From: Magnetospirillum sp. 15-1
GTDB lineage: Bacteria; Pseudomonadota; Alphaproteobacteria; Rhodospirillales; Magnetospirillaceae
Length of the DNA: 64,000 nucleotides
Assembly: GCF_900184795.1 (NCBI RefSeq)
Contig: NZ_FXXN01000026.1
Coordinates: 186,001 to 250,000 of the forward strand
Direction: 5' to 3'
In this document: positions 14,975 to 22,347 of the stretch, piece after piece
Numbering within the stretch: the stretch's first letter is position 1
Layout of the letters: each line of letters begins with the position of its first letter
Position numbers and translations under genes: made by a program
Notes under the pieces: generated by a model
The model's database searches: none
Seen by the model: the letters and a program-made list of their open reading frames with translations, nothing else
What the model was told of the DNA's origin: nothing

Positions 14975-15283
14975 TCAAGGCAGTTTCGCGCGAGCCAGCA
15001 TCGGCACCTCAGGCGCCAGGGACAGGCTCTGGGCAAATGCGATGGTGGTCTGCTCATTCCCCAGCACGAAATCGAGGACCGAGCCCAGAAATGCCCTTTC
15101 AGCCAAACGACCGCGCATGTCATCGACGCTGCCGCAACCCGTCAGATTAATGAACCTGGGCATCAAATCTTCGTCAGCCGCGATAAAGGCCATGGCCTTG
15201 ATGGCGATGGTCTCGGCATCATTCACCGTCAGCTTGGGGATCACGACCTTCGGGCGAGGTTGGTAAGGTTTGAACGGGTCCAC
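14975..15283 (-). CDS. DUF3572-family protein
   Basis: About 102 aa. The body (A-E-T-I-A-I-K-A-M-A-F-I-A-A-D-E-D-L ... F-L-G-S-V-L-D-F-V-L-G-N-E) matches DUF3572, a small helical alphaproteobacterial family of unknown role. The start is uncertain: GTG 15283 has GGAGG 4 bases upstream, while the frame extends to an ATG at 15373 inside the repressor gene. It probably shares the repressor transcript. Confidence 0.65.
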   Translation of the reverse strand: MDPFKPYQPRPKVVIPKLTVNDAETIAIKAMAFIAADEDLMPRFINLTGCGSVDDMRGRLAERAFLGSVLDFVLGNEQTTIAFAQSLSLAPEVPMLARAKLP

Positions 15284-15323
15284 TTGTCCTCCGACGGCCA
15301 GATGTTTTGGAGATTTGGCCGGC

Positions 15324-16016
15324 TTAAAACTGCTTCGCCGCCCAGATGACGCGCCCGATGATGTTGATCTCATCGGCGGTGCGCTCGTAGGTCTGGTACT
15401 CCGGGTTGACTGACCGGATCACCACGGTCGGCGGATCTGAATGGGGGATGTGCTCGATCCGCTTGGTCACCAACCCCATGCCGTCCCAGATGACAAAGAT
15501 TCCCGGCGGCACCGGCACCTTCTGACTGGTGTCGATGAGGATGCGATCCCCACTGGACAGGAGCGGTTCCATGGAATCGCCGGTGATGGTGATCATGCGA
15601 AGGTCACTTGGCTGAGCGCGAAATTCATAGCGGACCACCGCATCCGGAAATAACCAGGTCGCCTTGGTTTCTTCCAAGCCGTCATGCACGGCGCCGTACC
15701 CAGCTGACGCACGAACATCAATCTCGGAAACCGGCAGGAACCCATCCGGGAGAGCCAGACCCACATCGTCCCGCTGGTTCGGTGATCGTGGCTTGCGCGT
15801 CGGGATCTGCGAGTGACGTAGTTCGTCCTCTTCGACGGCCAAATGTTCCGCCAGCGCTTGGCGGACGTCTTCGGCCAGGATCTTCGGCGTTCCCCGAAAC
15901 ACGAACTGGTGCAGATAGGCGGCATTGCGCCCGATTGCCAGCGAGAGATTTTTCAGATCGGTCTTCTGCTCTTGCACGAGCTGGAGAAGGCGGAGGCGGA
16001 CAGGGTCGAGGTCCAT
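15324..16016 (-). CDS. CI-type repressor with S24 (LexA-like) peptidase domain
   Basis: 230 aa. N-terminal HTH-like region (D-L-K-N-L-S-L-A-I-G-R-N), linker, then an S24 domain with G-D-S-M-E-P (nucleophile Ser), D-R-I-L-I-D and V-T-K-R-I (Lys general base). The RecA-stimulated cleavage site would be the A-G-Y-G segment about residue 106. It should maintain lysogeny by binding the divergent region at 16017-16105 and be inactivated in the SOS response. Confidence 0.85.
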   Translation of the reverse strand: MDLDPVRLRLLQLVQEQKTDLKNLSLAIGRNAAYLHQFVFRGTPKILAEDVRQALAEHLAVEEDELRHSQIPTRKPRSPNQRDDVGLALPDGFLPVSEIDVRASAGYGAVHDGLEETKATWLFPDAVVRYEFRAQPSDLRMITITGDSMEPLLSSGDRILIDTSQKVPVPPGIFVIWDGMGLVTKRIEHIPHSDPPTVVIRSVNPEYQTYERTADEINIIGRVIWAAKQF

Positions 16017-16042
16017 GCTGGTATCCCATTGATTCGGCTATG

Positions 16043-16103
16043 TAGGAAATTAACAATCTTTTCCGTTTGACGCAAGAGGCGCATGCGGATTTTATATTTC
16101 CTA
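16043..16103. promoter_or_regulatory. Divergent control region: paired operator half-sites and promoter
   Basis: TAGGAAAT (16043-16050) and its inverse ATTTCCTA (16096-16103) flank the repressor/early-gene gap. A promoter-like TTGACG (16067-16072) is followed after 17 bases by TTTATA (16090-16095), pointing toward the + strand early genes, and overlaps the right half-site. This fits repressor control of the early promoter. Confidence 0.55.
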
Positions 16104-16105
16104 TC

Positions 16106-16336
16106 ATGAGCACATTAAGCGAACAGTTCCGCGCCACCGTCGAGGCTTTCCTCGCCAATAGCGGCTTCAAGCCCACCGAGTTTGGGCGTCAAGCCGTTGG
16201 CGATCCATCGTTTGTGCTCGGCTTGCGACGCGGCCGTTCACCGACATTGGCGACCGCCGACAAGGTGATGACCTTCATTCGGACGATCGAAACGACCGTC
16301 CCGCGAACGGCAAGGAATAGGAAGAATGACGACTGA
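16106..16336 (+). CDS. Cro-like early regulator candidate
   Basis: 76 aa starting at ATG 16106, first gene rightward of the repressor. F-L-A-N-S-G-F-K-P-T-E-F-G-R-Q-A-V-G-D-P-S-F-V is a helix-turn-helix-like pattern, followed by a basic R-R-G-R-S. By position it is the Cro counterpart. It overlaps the next gene by 11 bases. A longer frame from TTG 16067 starts inside the -35 element and is rejected. Confidence 0.65.
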   Translation: MSTLSEQFRATVEAFLANSGFKPTEFGRQAVGDPSFVLGLRRGRSPTLATADKVMTFIRTIETTVPRTARNRKNDD

Positions 16337-16541
16337 TCGTCCTATCTCTCACATCAATCAGGTCCAGCTCTCCCGCCGGTGGGGCTTGAGCCCCCGCACG
16401 CTGGAGAAGTGGCGCTGGCGCGGCAAAGGCCCTCGCTTTCTGAAGCTGGAAGGCAAGGTGGTCTATCGCTTGGACGATGTGGTCGCCTACGAGGCCGATC
16501 ATATGCGCGAGCGCACCGGTGAAACGCGGGTCGCATCATGA
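16326..16541 (+). CDS. AlpA-like helix-turn-helix protein
   Basis: 71 aa: Q-L-S-R-R-W-G-L-S-P-R-T-L-E-K-W-R-W-R-G-K-G-P is a typical winged HTH_17 motif, with V-V-Y-R-L-D-D-V-V-A-Y in the second strand/helix. It could be an excisionase for the serine recombinase system or an early regulator. It overlaps genes on both sides. Confidence 0.7.
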   Translation: MTTDRPISHINQVQLSRRWGLSPRTLEKWRWRGKGPRFLKLEGKVVYRLDDVVAYEADHMRERTGETRVAS

Positions 16542-16828
16542 CGCCCATTACTTCACCCGTAATGAATGAACACAGCTTTCTCGCCTGGATCGATCAAGCC
16601 CAGCCCGGCGACAGCATCTCGTATCACGAGGGCCTGCTGGGCGTAGATCGGGCACGAGATCCCTCGGCTTTGCCCGGATCCGCCCGTTCCGAACTCGACC
16701 GTATCGCCGACCACGCCATGGCGCAGGCCAAAGACGGTTGCCTGCTGCTCGTGCAGCGCCGCATCGCCGAAGACCGCATCGCCTACATCGCCATCAAGGC
16801 GAGCGGCGACAAGCCCCGGAGGAACTGA
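16538..16828 (+). CDS. Early phage protein, 96 aa
   Basis: ATGA overlap with the upstream HTH gene. Sequence W-I-D-Q-A-Q-P-G-D-S-I-S-Y-H-E-G-L-L-G resembles short phage early proteins that share this core. A second ATG (16562) could also serve. Mixed alpha/beta composition, no catalytic motif. Role unknown. Confidence 0.6.
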   Translation: MTPITSPVMNEHSFLAWIDQAQPGDSISYHEGLLGVDRARDPSALPGSARSELDRIADHAMAQAKDGCLLLVQRRIAEDRIAYIAIKASGDKPRRN

Positions 16829-16830
16829 TT

Positions 16831-17310
16831 ATGACCATCCCCAATCGTCCCAGCCTCGCCGACATGATGCGCCTGCCGCTGGGTGAGGCCGCCAGCCTGC
16901 CGGCGGAAATGCTGGCCCTGCTGCAGGAAGAAGCCGAGCAGACCGTGCGTCTCGCCAAGATGCAGAAGGACTGGCTCGACGGCGCGCTGACCCGCCGCTA
17001 CGCCAACCTCGCCACCGAGCTGCGCAGCCGTGAGGGCAAGGATACCGGCACTGTGCGGTTCGACGACGGCGACATCACCGTGGTAGCCGATCTGCCCAAG
17101 AAGGTGGAGTGGGACCAGTCGTTGCTGACCGCCATCGTCGAGCGCATCCGCGCCAGCGGCGATGATCCGAGCGAATACATCGAGACCGCCTTCAAGGTGC
17201 CGGAGCGCAAATACGGCGCTTGGCCCGCCCACATCCGCACAGCCTTCGAGGCGGCCCGCACGGTCAAGACCGGCAAGCTGACATTCACGCTGAAGCCCAA
17301 CACCCCCTGA
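16831..17310 (+). CDS. Early phage protein, 159 aa
   Basis: ATG 16831 has GGAGG 9 bases upstream, 3 bases after the previous stop. The N-terminal half is helical (L-L-Q-E-E-A-E-Q-T-V) with R-R-Y-A-N-L-A near the middle. The C-terminal half has D-D-G-D-I-T-V-V-A-D-L-P-K-K-V-E-W-D-Q, a signature of a phage family next to Sak4-like ATPases. Not functionally known. Confidence 0.6.
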   Translation: MTIPNRPSLADMMRLPLGEAASLPAEMLALLQEEAEQTVRLAKMQKDWLDGALTRRYANLATELRSREGKDTGTVRFDDGDITVVADLPKKVEWDQSLLTAIVERIRASGDDPSEYIETAFKVPERKYGAWPAHIRTAFEAARTVKTGKLTFTLKPNTP

Positions 17311-17408
17311 GACAGCGGCGGGGCTGCCCGTTCCGCAAGGGCGGGCCGGCATCCCTTCGGCGCCCGGTCAACGCCCCGCCGTCCCTCACATCAAGGAGAC
17401 CAGATCCC

Positions 17409-18245
17409 ATGGCCGTTCGCATCATCACCGCCGACGAGCGACTGTCGTCCGCCGGCAACAAGACCTCGGTGGCCATCTTCGGCCCACCTGGAGTCGGCAA
17501 GACCTCGCTGCTGAAGACCCTGCCGCCCGCCCACACCGTCTGCCTCGACTTGGAGGCGGGCATGAAGTCGGTCCAGGACTGGTCCGGCGCCAGCATCCCG
17601 GTGCGCAGCTTCGGCGACTTCCGGGACTTGGTGGTGCTGATCGGCGGCCCCGATCCGGCGGCCGATCCCAATGCCTATTACAGCGCCCAGCATCACCAGC
17701 ATGTGCGTTCACTCTATGCCGGATCGGGCGTCGAGGAATTCCTCGCCTCCATGCCGGTAATCTTCGTCGATTCCATCACCGACCTCACTCGCCAGGCCAT
17801 GGCCTTCGCCAAGCAGCAGCCGGAAGCCTTCTCCGATCGCACCGGCAAGCCCGATATCCGCGGCGCCTATGGCCTGCTGGGCCGGGAAGTCATCCAGGCG
17901 CTGAAGCACCTGCAGCACGCGCCGGGCAAGACGGTGATCTTCGTCGGCGTGCTGGAGAAGGTCACCGATGAATTCAACGCCATCAGCTGGCAACCGCAGA
18001 TGGAGGGATCGAAGGCGGGGCGCGAACTGCCCGGCATCGTCGATCAGGTCATCTCAATGCACCTGTTCTCCCACGACGCCGACGGCAACTGGGAACTGAA
18101 CGAGAAGGCCGCCGAGCGCCGCCTCGTTTGCCGCTCCGGCAATCCCTATGGCCTGCCCGCCAAGGATCGCTCCGGTCGACTCGATGTGACCGAACCGCCG
18201 GACCTCGGCGCCTTGCTTTCCAAGATCAACCGTATCCCCGTCTGA
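17409..18245 (+). CDS. RecA-fold ATPase, Sak4-like (AAA_24)
   Basis: 278 aa. Walker A G-P-P-G-V-G-K-T-S (25-33), Walker B V-I-F-V-D-S-I-T-D near residue 119. This is the AAA_24/Sak4 type found in phage recombination modules, where it works with the ssDNA-binding protein in single-strand annealing or repair. The next gene downstream is a candidate ssDNA-binding partner. ATG 17409 is preceded by AAGGAGA. Confidence 0.75.
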   Translation: MAVRIITADERLSSAGNKTSVAIFGPPGVGKTSLLKTLPPAHTVCLDLEAGMKSVQDWSGASIPVRSFGDFRDLVVLIGGPDPAADPNAYYSAQHHQHVRSLYAGSGVEEFLASMPVIFVDSITDLTRQAMAFAKQQPEAFSDRTGKPDIRGAYGLLGREVIQALKHLQHAPGKTVIFVGVLEKVTDEFNAISWQPQMEGSKAGRELPGIVDQVISMHLFSHDADGNWELNEKAAERRLVCRSGNPYGLPAKDRSGRLDVTEPPDLGALLSKINRIPV

Positions 18246-18264
18246 TTGAAAGGAACCCATCACC

Positions 18265-19005
18265 ATGTCCTACGATTTCAACGACGCCCAGGCCCAGCGG
18301 ATGCCCGCGGGTGAACTGATCCCGGACGGCACCTTCGCCAAGGTCCGCATGACCATCCGCCCCGGTGGGGTTAATGGCTCGGTGCCGATGGATGCCGGGC
18401 TGCTGAAAGCCGCCGCCGAGAGCGACGCCAAGATGCTGGACTGCGAATTCACCGTGGTCGAGGGGCCGTGCGTGCGCCGCAAGTTCTGGCAGAACTTCAC
18501 CGTGGCCGGCGGCAAGCTGGACGACAAGGGCCAGTCCATCGCCTGGAATATCTCCAAGGCATCGTTCCGCGCCATGGTCGATTCGGCCCTTGGCCTCGAC
18601 CCCAAGGATATGAGCGATGCCGCCAAGGCAAAGCGGGTCTTGCTGGGGTTGAAGCAGTTGGACGGGATCACCTTTGTCGCCCGCATCATGGTCGAGCCGG
18701 CCAGTGATCCGGACAAGTATCACGACCAGAATCGGCTGGCCAATGTGGTGCTACCCGGCGACCAGCAATACGCCCTGATCATGAAGGGCGAAACGGTGGA
18801 ACCGGAACCCATCAACGCCAAGCCGCGCAAGTCGACCAAGACCGCCGCCGGAGGCAATTCCCCTGCCTGGGCCACCGAGGCAGCCCCGGCCCAGGGGCCC
18901 CAACAGCAGGGGGGAGCGGCGTGGTCTCAGCAGCCCCCGGCAGCGGCCCCGCCGCAGGCTTCACCGCAGCCGGCGGCCAACGGCCCGGCTTGGCTCAATG
19001 GCTGA
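18265..19005 (+). CDS. Phage ssDNA-binding-type protein candidate
   Basis: 246 aa with a folded N-terminal two thirds (F-T-V-V-E-G-P ... F-W-Q-N-F-T-V) and a Pro/Gln/Ala-rich disordered tail ending P-A-W-L-N-G. A folded domain with a long flexible tail, directly after a Sak4-like ATPase, fits phage SSB-like proteins. No family assignment is certain. Confidence 0.55.
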   Translation: MSYDFNDAQAQRMPAGELIPDGTFAKVRMTIRPGGVNGSVPMDAGLLKAAAESDAKMLDCEFTVVEGPCVRRKFWQNFTVAGGKLDDKGQSIAWNISKASFRAMVDSALGLDPKDMSDAAKAKRVLLGLKQLDGITFVARIMVEPASDPDKYHDQNRLANVVLPGDQQYALIMKGETVEPEPINAKPRKSTKTAAGGNSPAWATEAAPAQGPQQQGGAAWSQQPPAAAPPQASPQPAANGPAWLNG

Positions 19006-19270
19006 GGGAGATGCCGCTCGTCCTCGGGCGGGCGGCCCCACCATGACCGATGATGAATGGCAGGCGCATACGACGCGCCAAGCGGCGAAGGCGATCGGCG
19101 AATGGCTCGAAGCCCGCGGAAAACTGCACCAGCCCATAAGGGCGCTGGCCATGTGGGAGTTGGAGGCCATGGCCACCAACGCCATCGGCAGCTTCATCGT
19201 GCTGGCCTCGCAGCGGATCAAGGCGGAGCCCGATCAGCACCCGGAGCTGACCCGGCTCTTGCTGGGCTGA
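18998..19270 (+). CDS. Small helical phage protein, 90 aa
   Basis: Starts in the last codons of the SSB-like gene (8-base overlap); an internal ATG at 19043 may be the true start. E-W-Q-A-H-T-T-R-Q-A-A-K-A-I-G-E-W and W-E-L-E-A-M-A-T-N-A are helices. Its stop overlaps the CTG proposed for the next gene. Unknown role. Confidence 0.5.
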   Translation: MAEGDAARPRAGGPTMTDDEWQAHTTRQAAKAIGEWLEARGKLHQPIRALAMWELEAMATNAIGSFIVLASQRIKAEPDQHPELTRLLLG

Positions 19271-19638
19271 GTCTTTGCGCCATCTGCGGTCGCGAGGCCA
19301 AGGGCTTCGGTTACGTCCACCGCTTGCGCCATGACGAATACCCGTTCCACCGCTTCTGCTCAATGCGCTGCCAGCAGGCCGGCGCCAAGATCGCAAGGGA
19401 CCATAACGGCATGATCGACAAGACCGCCCGAGAAAACCAGGCCATCAAGGATGCCCGCCGTCCCTTCGCCGAGGCACTGACGGCGCTGGCACTGATGGAG
19501 CCGTTCTACAACCGCACACCAGAGGATATCGACCGCCTGATCGAAGCCGCTGTCACCGGCTACGTCGAGTCCATGCAGCGACAGGCTGGTGTGAAGGAAC
19601 GCTCCGGCCTGCCGTTCGACGACGAAATTCCATTTTGA
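19267..19638 (+). CDS. DUF6511-type zinc-finger phage protein
   Basis: About 123 aa. Begins with C-A-I-C-G-R-E-A-K-G-F-G-Y and has F-C-S-M-R-C-Q about 30 residues on, a four-Cys zinc site typical of DUF6511. No ATG or GTG lies near the start; the CTG at 19267 overlapping the upstream stop is the best guess, and the alternative ATG 19057 would add an unlikely antisense-like leader. Rare-start or reinitiation translation is possible. Confidence 0.55.
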   Translation: MSLCAICGREAKGFGYVHRLRHDEYPFHRFCSMRCQQAGAKIARDHNGMIDKTARENQAIKDARRPFAEALTALALMEPFYNRTPEDIDRLIEAAVTGYVESMQRQAGVKERSGLPFDDEIPF

Positions 19639-19646
19639 GGCCCGCC

Positions 19647-20444
19647 ATGCTCGACCTCAACCATGGCTCCGGCTGCCAGTACCAGAAGCCCGACCACGAC
19701 CCCGGCATCACCATGGCGGTCAACGCCGCCATCGATGCCGCCCTGGTCGTGCGCAACCGCTCTCAGGTGGCCCGCCAGTATGTCAGCACCTCGGGCATTG
19801 GCCGCGAATGCCTGCGCCAGATCCAGTACGACTATCTCGCCGTGCCCAAGGATGAAGGCCGGGATTTTGAACCCAAGACGCTCCGTATCTTCGAGGCCGG
19901 TCATCGGGGCGAGGACGTGGTAGCGGCTTGGCTGCGGGCCGCCGGGTTCGATCTGCGCACCGAGCGTCGCGACGGGCGGCAGTTTGGGTTCTCGGTGCTG
20001 AACGGTCGCTTCAAGGGCCATATCGACGGCTGCCTGGTCGGCGGGCCGGTGGCTATGGGCTATCCCGCCCTGTGGGAGAACAAGGCGCTGGGCGTATCGT
20101 CCTGGAAAGACGTGGTGAAACGCGGCGTGGTGCTGTCCAAGCCGGTCTATGCCGCCCAGCTTGCCCTCTATCAGGCCTATATGGATCTGCCGGCCCCGGC
20201 GCTGTTCACCGCGCTCAACCGGGATACCTGGGAAATCCACTGCGAACTGGTACCGTTTGACGCCGCCCTGGCCCAGACCATGAGCGACCGTGCCCTCCAG
20301 GTGGTCCAGGCCAGCGACGCCCAGGAGATGCTGCCCCGCGCGAGTGCCGAACGGACCTCGGTGGTTTGCCGCGGCGGTAAGACGGCCGACGGCTGGCACG
20401 GGGCCTGTTCCTGGCAGGACCGTTGCTGGGGGACGTGCCGATGA
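19647..20444 (+). CDS. PD-(D/E)XK exonuclease, Cas4/RecB-like
   Basis: 265 aa. S-G-I-G-R-E-C-L-R-Q matches the N-terminal Cys-containing helix of RecB/Cas4-type nucleases, H-I-D-G supplies the Asp, W-E-N-K-A-L the E-x-K, and V-Y-A-A-Q-L-A-L-Y-Q is the Q-x(3)-Y motif. C-terminal cysteines (A-C-S-W-Q-D-R-C-W) suggest an Fe-S or zinc cluster with the first Cys. It probably makes 3' overhangs for annealing. ATG 19647 has GAGG upstream. Confidence 0.75.
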   Translation: MLDLNHGSGCQYQKPDHDPGITMAVNAAIDAALVVRNRSQVARQYVSTSGIGRECLRQIQYDYLAVPKDEGRDFEPKTLRIFEAGHRGEDVVAAWLRAAGFDLRTERRDGRQFGFSVLNGRFKGHIDGCLVGGPVAMGYPALWENKALGVSSWKDVVKRGVVLSKPVYAAQLALYQAYMDLPAPALFTALNRDTWEIHCELVPFDAALAQTMSDRALQVVQASDAQEMLPRASAERTSVVCRGGKTADGWHGACSWQDRCWGTCR

Positions 20445-21037
20445 CCGGTAAACGCCGCGGCCTCAGCTACGACGTTCTTCAGGTTCGCGACATCACCGGA
20501 CCACGCACCATTGCCCGCCTGTGGTGCGCCCAATGCGGCGACACGCTGGATATCACCTTGAACAGTGCCCATCACGCCGATGGTGTCGAGCGCATGGCGC
20601 GGGCCAAGGGATGGGACTGTGACAAGAACCGTCCGCGCCGCACCATCTGCCCCGACTGCAAGGCCCGTCCGAGCCCGCCGATCAAACCGGCTGCGCCGAA
20701 CCCCATCAAACCCACCATCAGGAAGGAAATGCTGATGACGACGCCCGCCCTCCGCCCCGCCACCCCCGACGAGCGCATGCGCATCCGCCACAAGCTGGAT
20801 GGGGTGTTCGACGATGCCAAGGGCATGTACCTGGATAGCTTCAGCGACCAGCGAGTTGCCGAGGAATTGAAGCTCCCGCGCAAGATGATCGAGCAGATCC
20901 GCGAAGCAGCCTATGGACCCATCCGCACCGATCCCGAAATCGAGCAACTGCGCACCGACATCGCCTCCCTGGTCTCCCAGGCCAGCACGCTGGCCAACCG
21001 ACTGGCCGATGTCGAAAAACGCTATCTGGCCCGGTGA
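20441..21037 (+). CDS. Zinc-ribbon phage protein, 198 aa
   Basis: C-A-Q-C-G-D (about residue 30) and C-P-D-C-K-A (about 70) form a zinc ribbon. After a Pro-rich linker, an independent helical domain ends in a coiled coil (I-E-Q-L-R-T-D-I-A-S-L). An internal ATG at 20735 after GGAAGGAAA (M-T-T-P-A-L) could produce the C-terminal domain alone. Overlaps the neighbours by 4 bases each way. Confidence 0.6.
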   Translation: MTGKRRGLSYDVLQVRDITGPRTIARLWCAQCGDTLDITLNSAHHADGVERMARAKGWDCDKNRPRRTICPDCKARPSPPIKPAAPNPIKPTIRKEMLMTTPALRPATPDERMRIRHKLDGVFDDAKGMYLDSFSDQRVAEELKLPRKMIEQIREAAYGPIRTDPEIEQLRTDIASLVSQASTLANRLADVEKRYLAR

Positions 21038-22347
21038 CGATGATGGGCGACATCACTCCGTCGGACATTCAGGCCCAGGCCATCGCCGCCATCCGCCAGT
21101 GGTTCCAGAACCGCACGGACGAGCAGCAGGTGTTCCGACTGTTTGGCTTTGCCGGAACGGGAAAATCAACCGTGCTGAAATTCGCCCTCGACGATCTGGG
21201 CCTCAGCCCCCATGCCGAGGATCGTCCCGGTGTGGTCACCGCCACCTTCACCGGCAAGGCCGCTCTGGTGCTGCGGCGCAAGGGAACTCCGGCGCGGACC
21301 ATCCACAGCCTGATCTACAGCGTCATTGAGGCGACAGAAGAAGAGGTCGAGGAAGCCCAGAAGCGCATCGCCGAGGCCGAGATCAAGGCCCGCACTCTTG
21401 GCGGGTTCGATCGCACCACCGCGGAAGCGGCCATCGAAGCCATGCGACAAGCGGTGCGCGAAATGAAAAAACCGCGATTCTCCCTCAACCCCGCCAGCGC
21501 GGCCGCTGATGCCAAACTGATCGTCCTGGACGAGGTGTCCATGGTCGGCGAGGACATGGCGACCGACCTGATGAGCTTCGAGCGCCCTATCCTGGTGCTG
21601 GGCGATCCCGGCCAGTTGCCGCCGATCAAGGGCGAAGGTGCCTTCACCAAGGACGCCCCAGACGTCATGCTGACCGAGATTCACCGCCAAGCAGCCGAAA
21701 GCGCCATTATCCGGCTGGCAACGATGGCGCGTGAAGGCCGTCCCATCGGCTTCGGCCAGTACGACGACCATGCCTGGAAAATGCCCATGGCCGACGTCAC
21801 CCCGCCGCAGGCATTGCGCGGCGGACAGGTCATCTGCGGTCGCAACGCCACCCGGTTCCAGTTGAACAATGCGTTGCGCCGTGCCGCCGGCTTTGGCGGA
21901 TCGTACCTGCCCACCGGCCCCAACGAGAAAATCATCTGCCTCAAGAACCAAAACGACCTTGGTCTGATCAACGGCATGTTCGTATCGCTCTCCGACATCG
22001 TCGACGAGGGCAGCCTGTATTTCTCGGCGGTGGGCATCGACGAGGATGGCAAGCCGGTCGGGCATCCGGGGACCAACGGCAAGCCCGGCCGTCTCCTTAT
22101 CTATAAGGGCCACTTCGAGGACCATGTCGCTCTCGATGCCCATCGCCACGACCGCGACTGGAAGAATAAACGCCTGCTGACCGAGGCCACCTTCGGCTGG
22201 GCCATCACCTGTCACAAGGCCCAGGGCTCCAGTTGGGGGAACGTCGTCGTCTGGGACGACGGTCTGGGCCGCACCGAGCAGGATCGCCGCCGCTGGCTCT
22301 ACACCGCCATTACTCGTGCCGAAAGGGGGCTGGTGATACTCGCATGA
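21034..22347 (+). CDS. SF1 helicase, RecD/Dda-like
   Basis: 437 aa. Walker A F-G-F-A-G-T-G-K-S-T (about 37-46), Walker B V-L-D-E-V-S-M-V, motif III G-D-P-G-Q-L-P-P, C-terminal T-C-H-K-A-Q-G-S-S-W and Y-T-A-I-T-R-A. It is a 5'-3' type SF1B helicase likely serving phage replication or recombination. Start GTG 21034 overlaps the upstream stop; ATG 21040 is an alternative. Confidence 0.85.
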   Translation: MTMMGDITPSDIQAQAIAAIRQWFQNRTDEQQVFRLFGFAGTGKSTVLKFALDDLGLSPHAEDRPGVVTATFTGKAALVLRRKGTPARTIHSLIYSVIEATEEEVEEAQKRIAEAEIKARTLGGFDRTTAEAAIEAMRQAVREMKKPRFSLNPASAAADAKLIVLDEVSMVGEDMATDLMSFERPILVLGDPGQLPPIKGEGAFTKDAPDVMLTEIHRQAAESAIIRLATMAREGRPIGFGQYDDHAWKMPMADVTPPQALRGGQVICGRNATRFQLNNALRRAAGFGGSYLPTGPNEKIICLKNQNDLGLINGMFVSLSDIVDEGSLYFSAVGIDEDGKPVGHPGTNGKPGRLLIYKGHFEDHVALDAHRHDRDWKNKRLLTEATFGWAITCHKAQGSSWGNVVVWDDGLGRTEQDRRRWLYTAITRAERGLVILA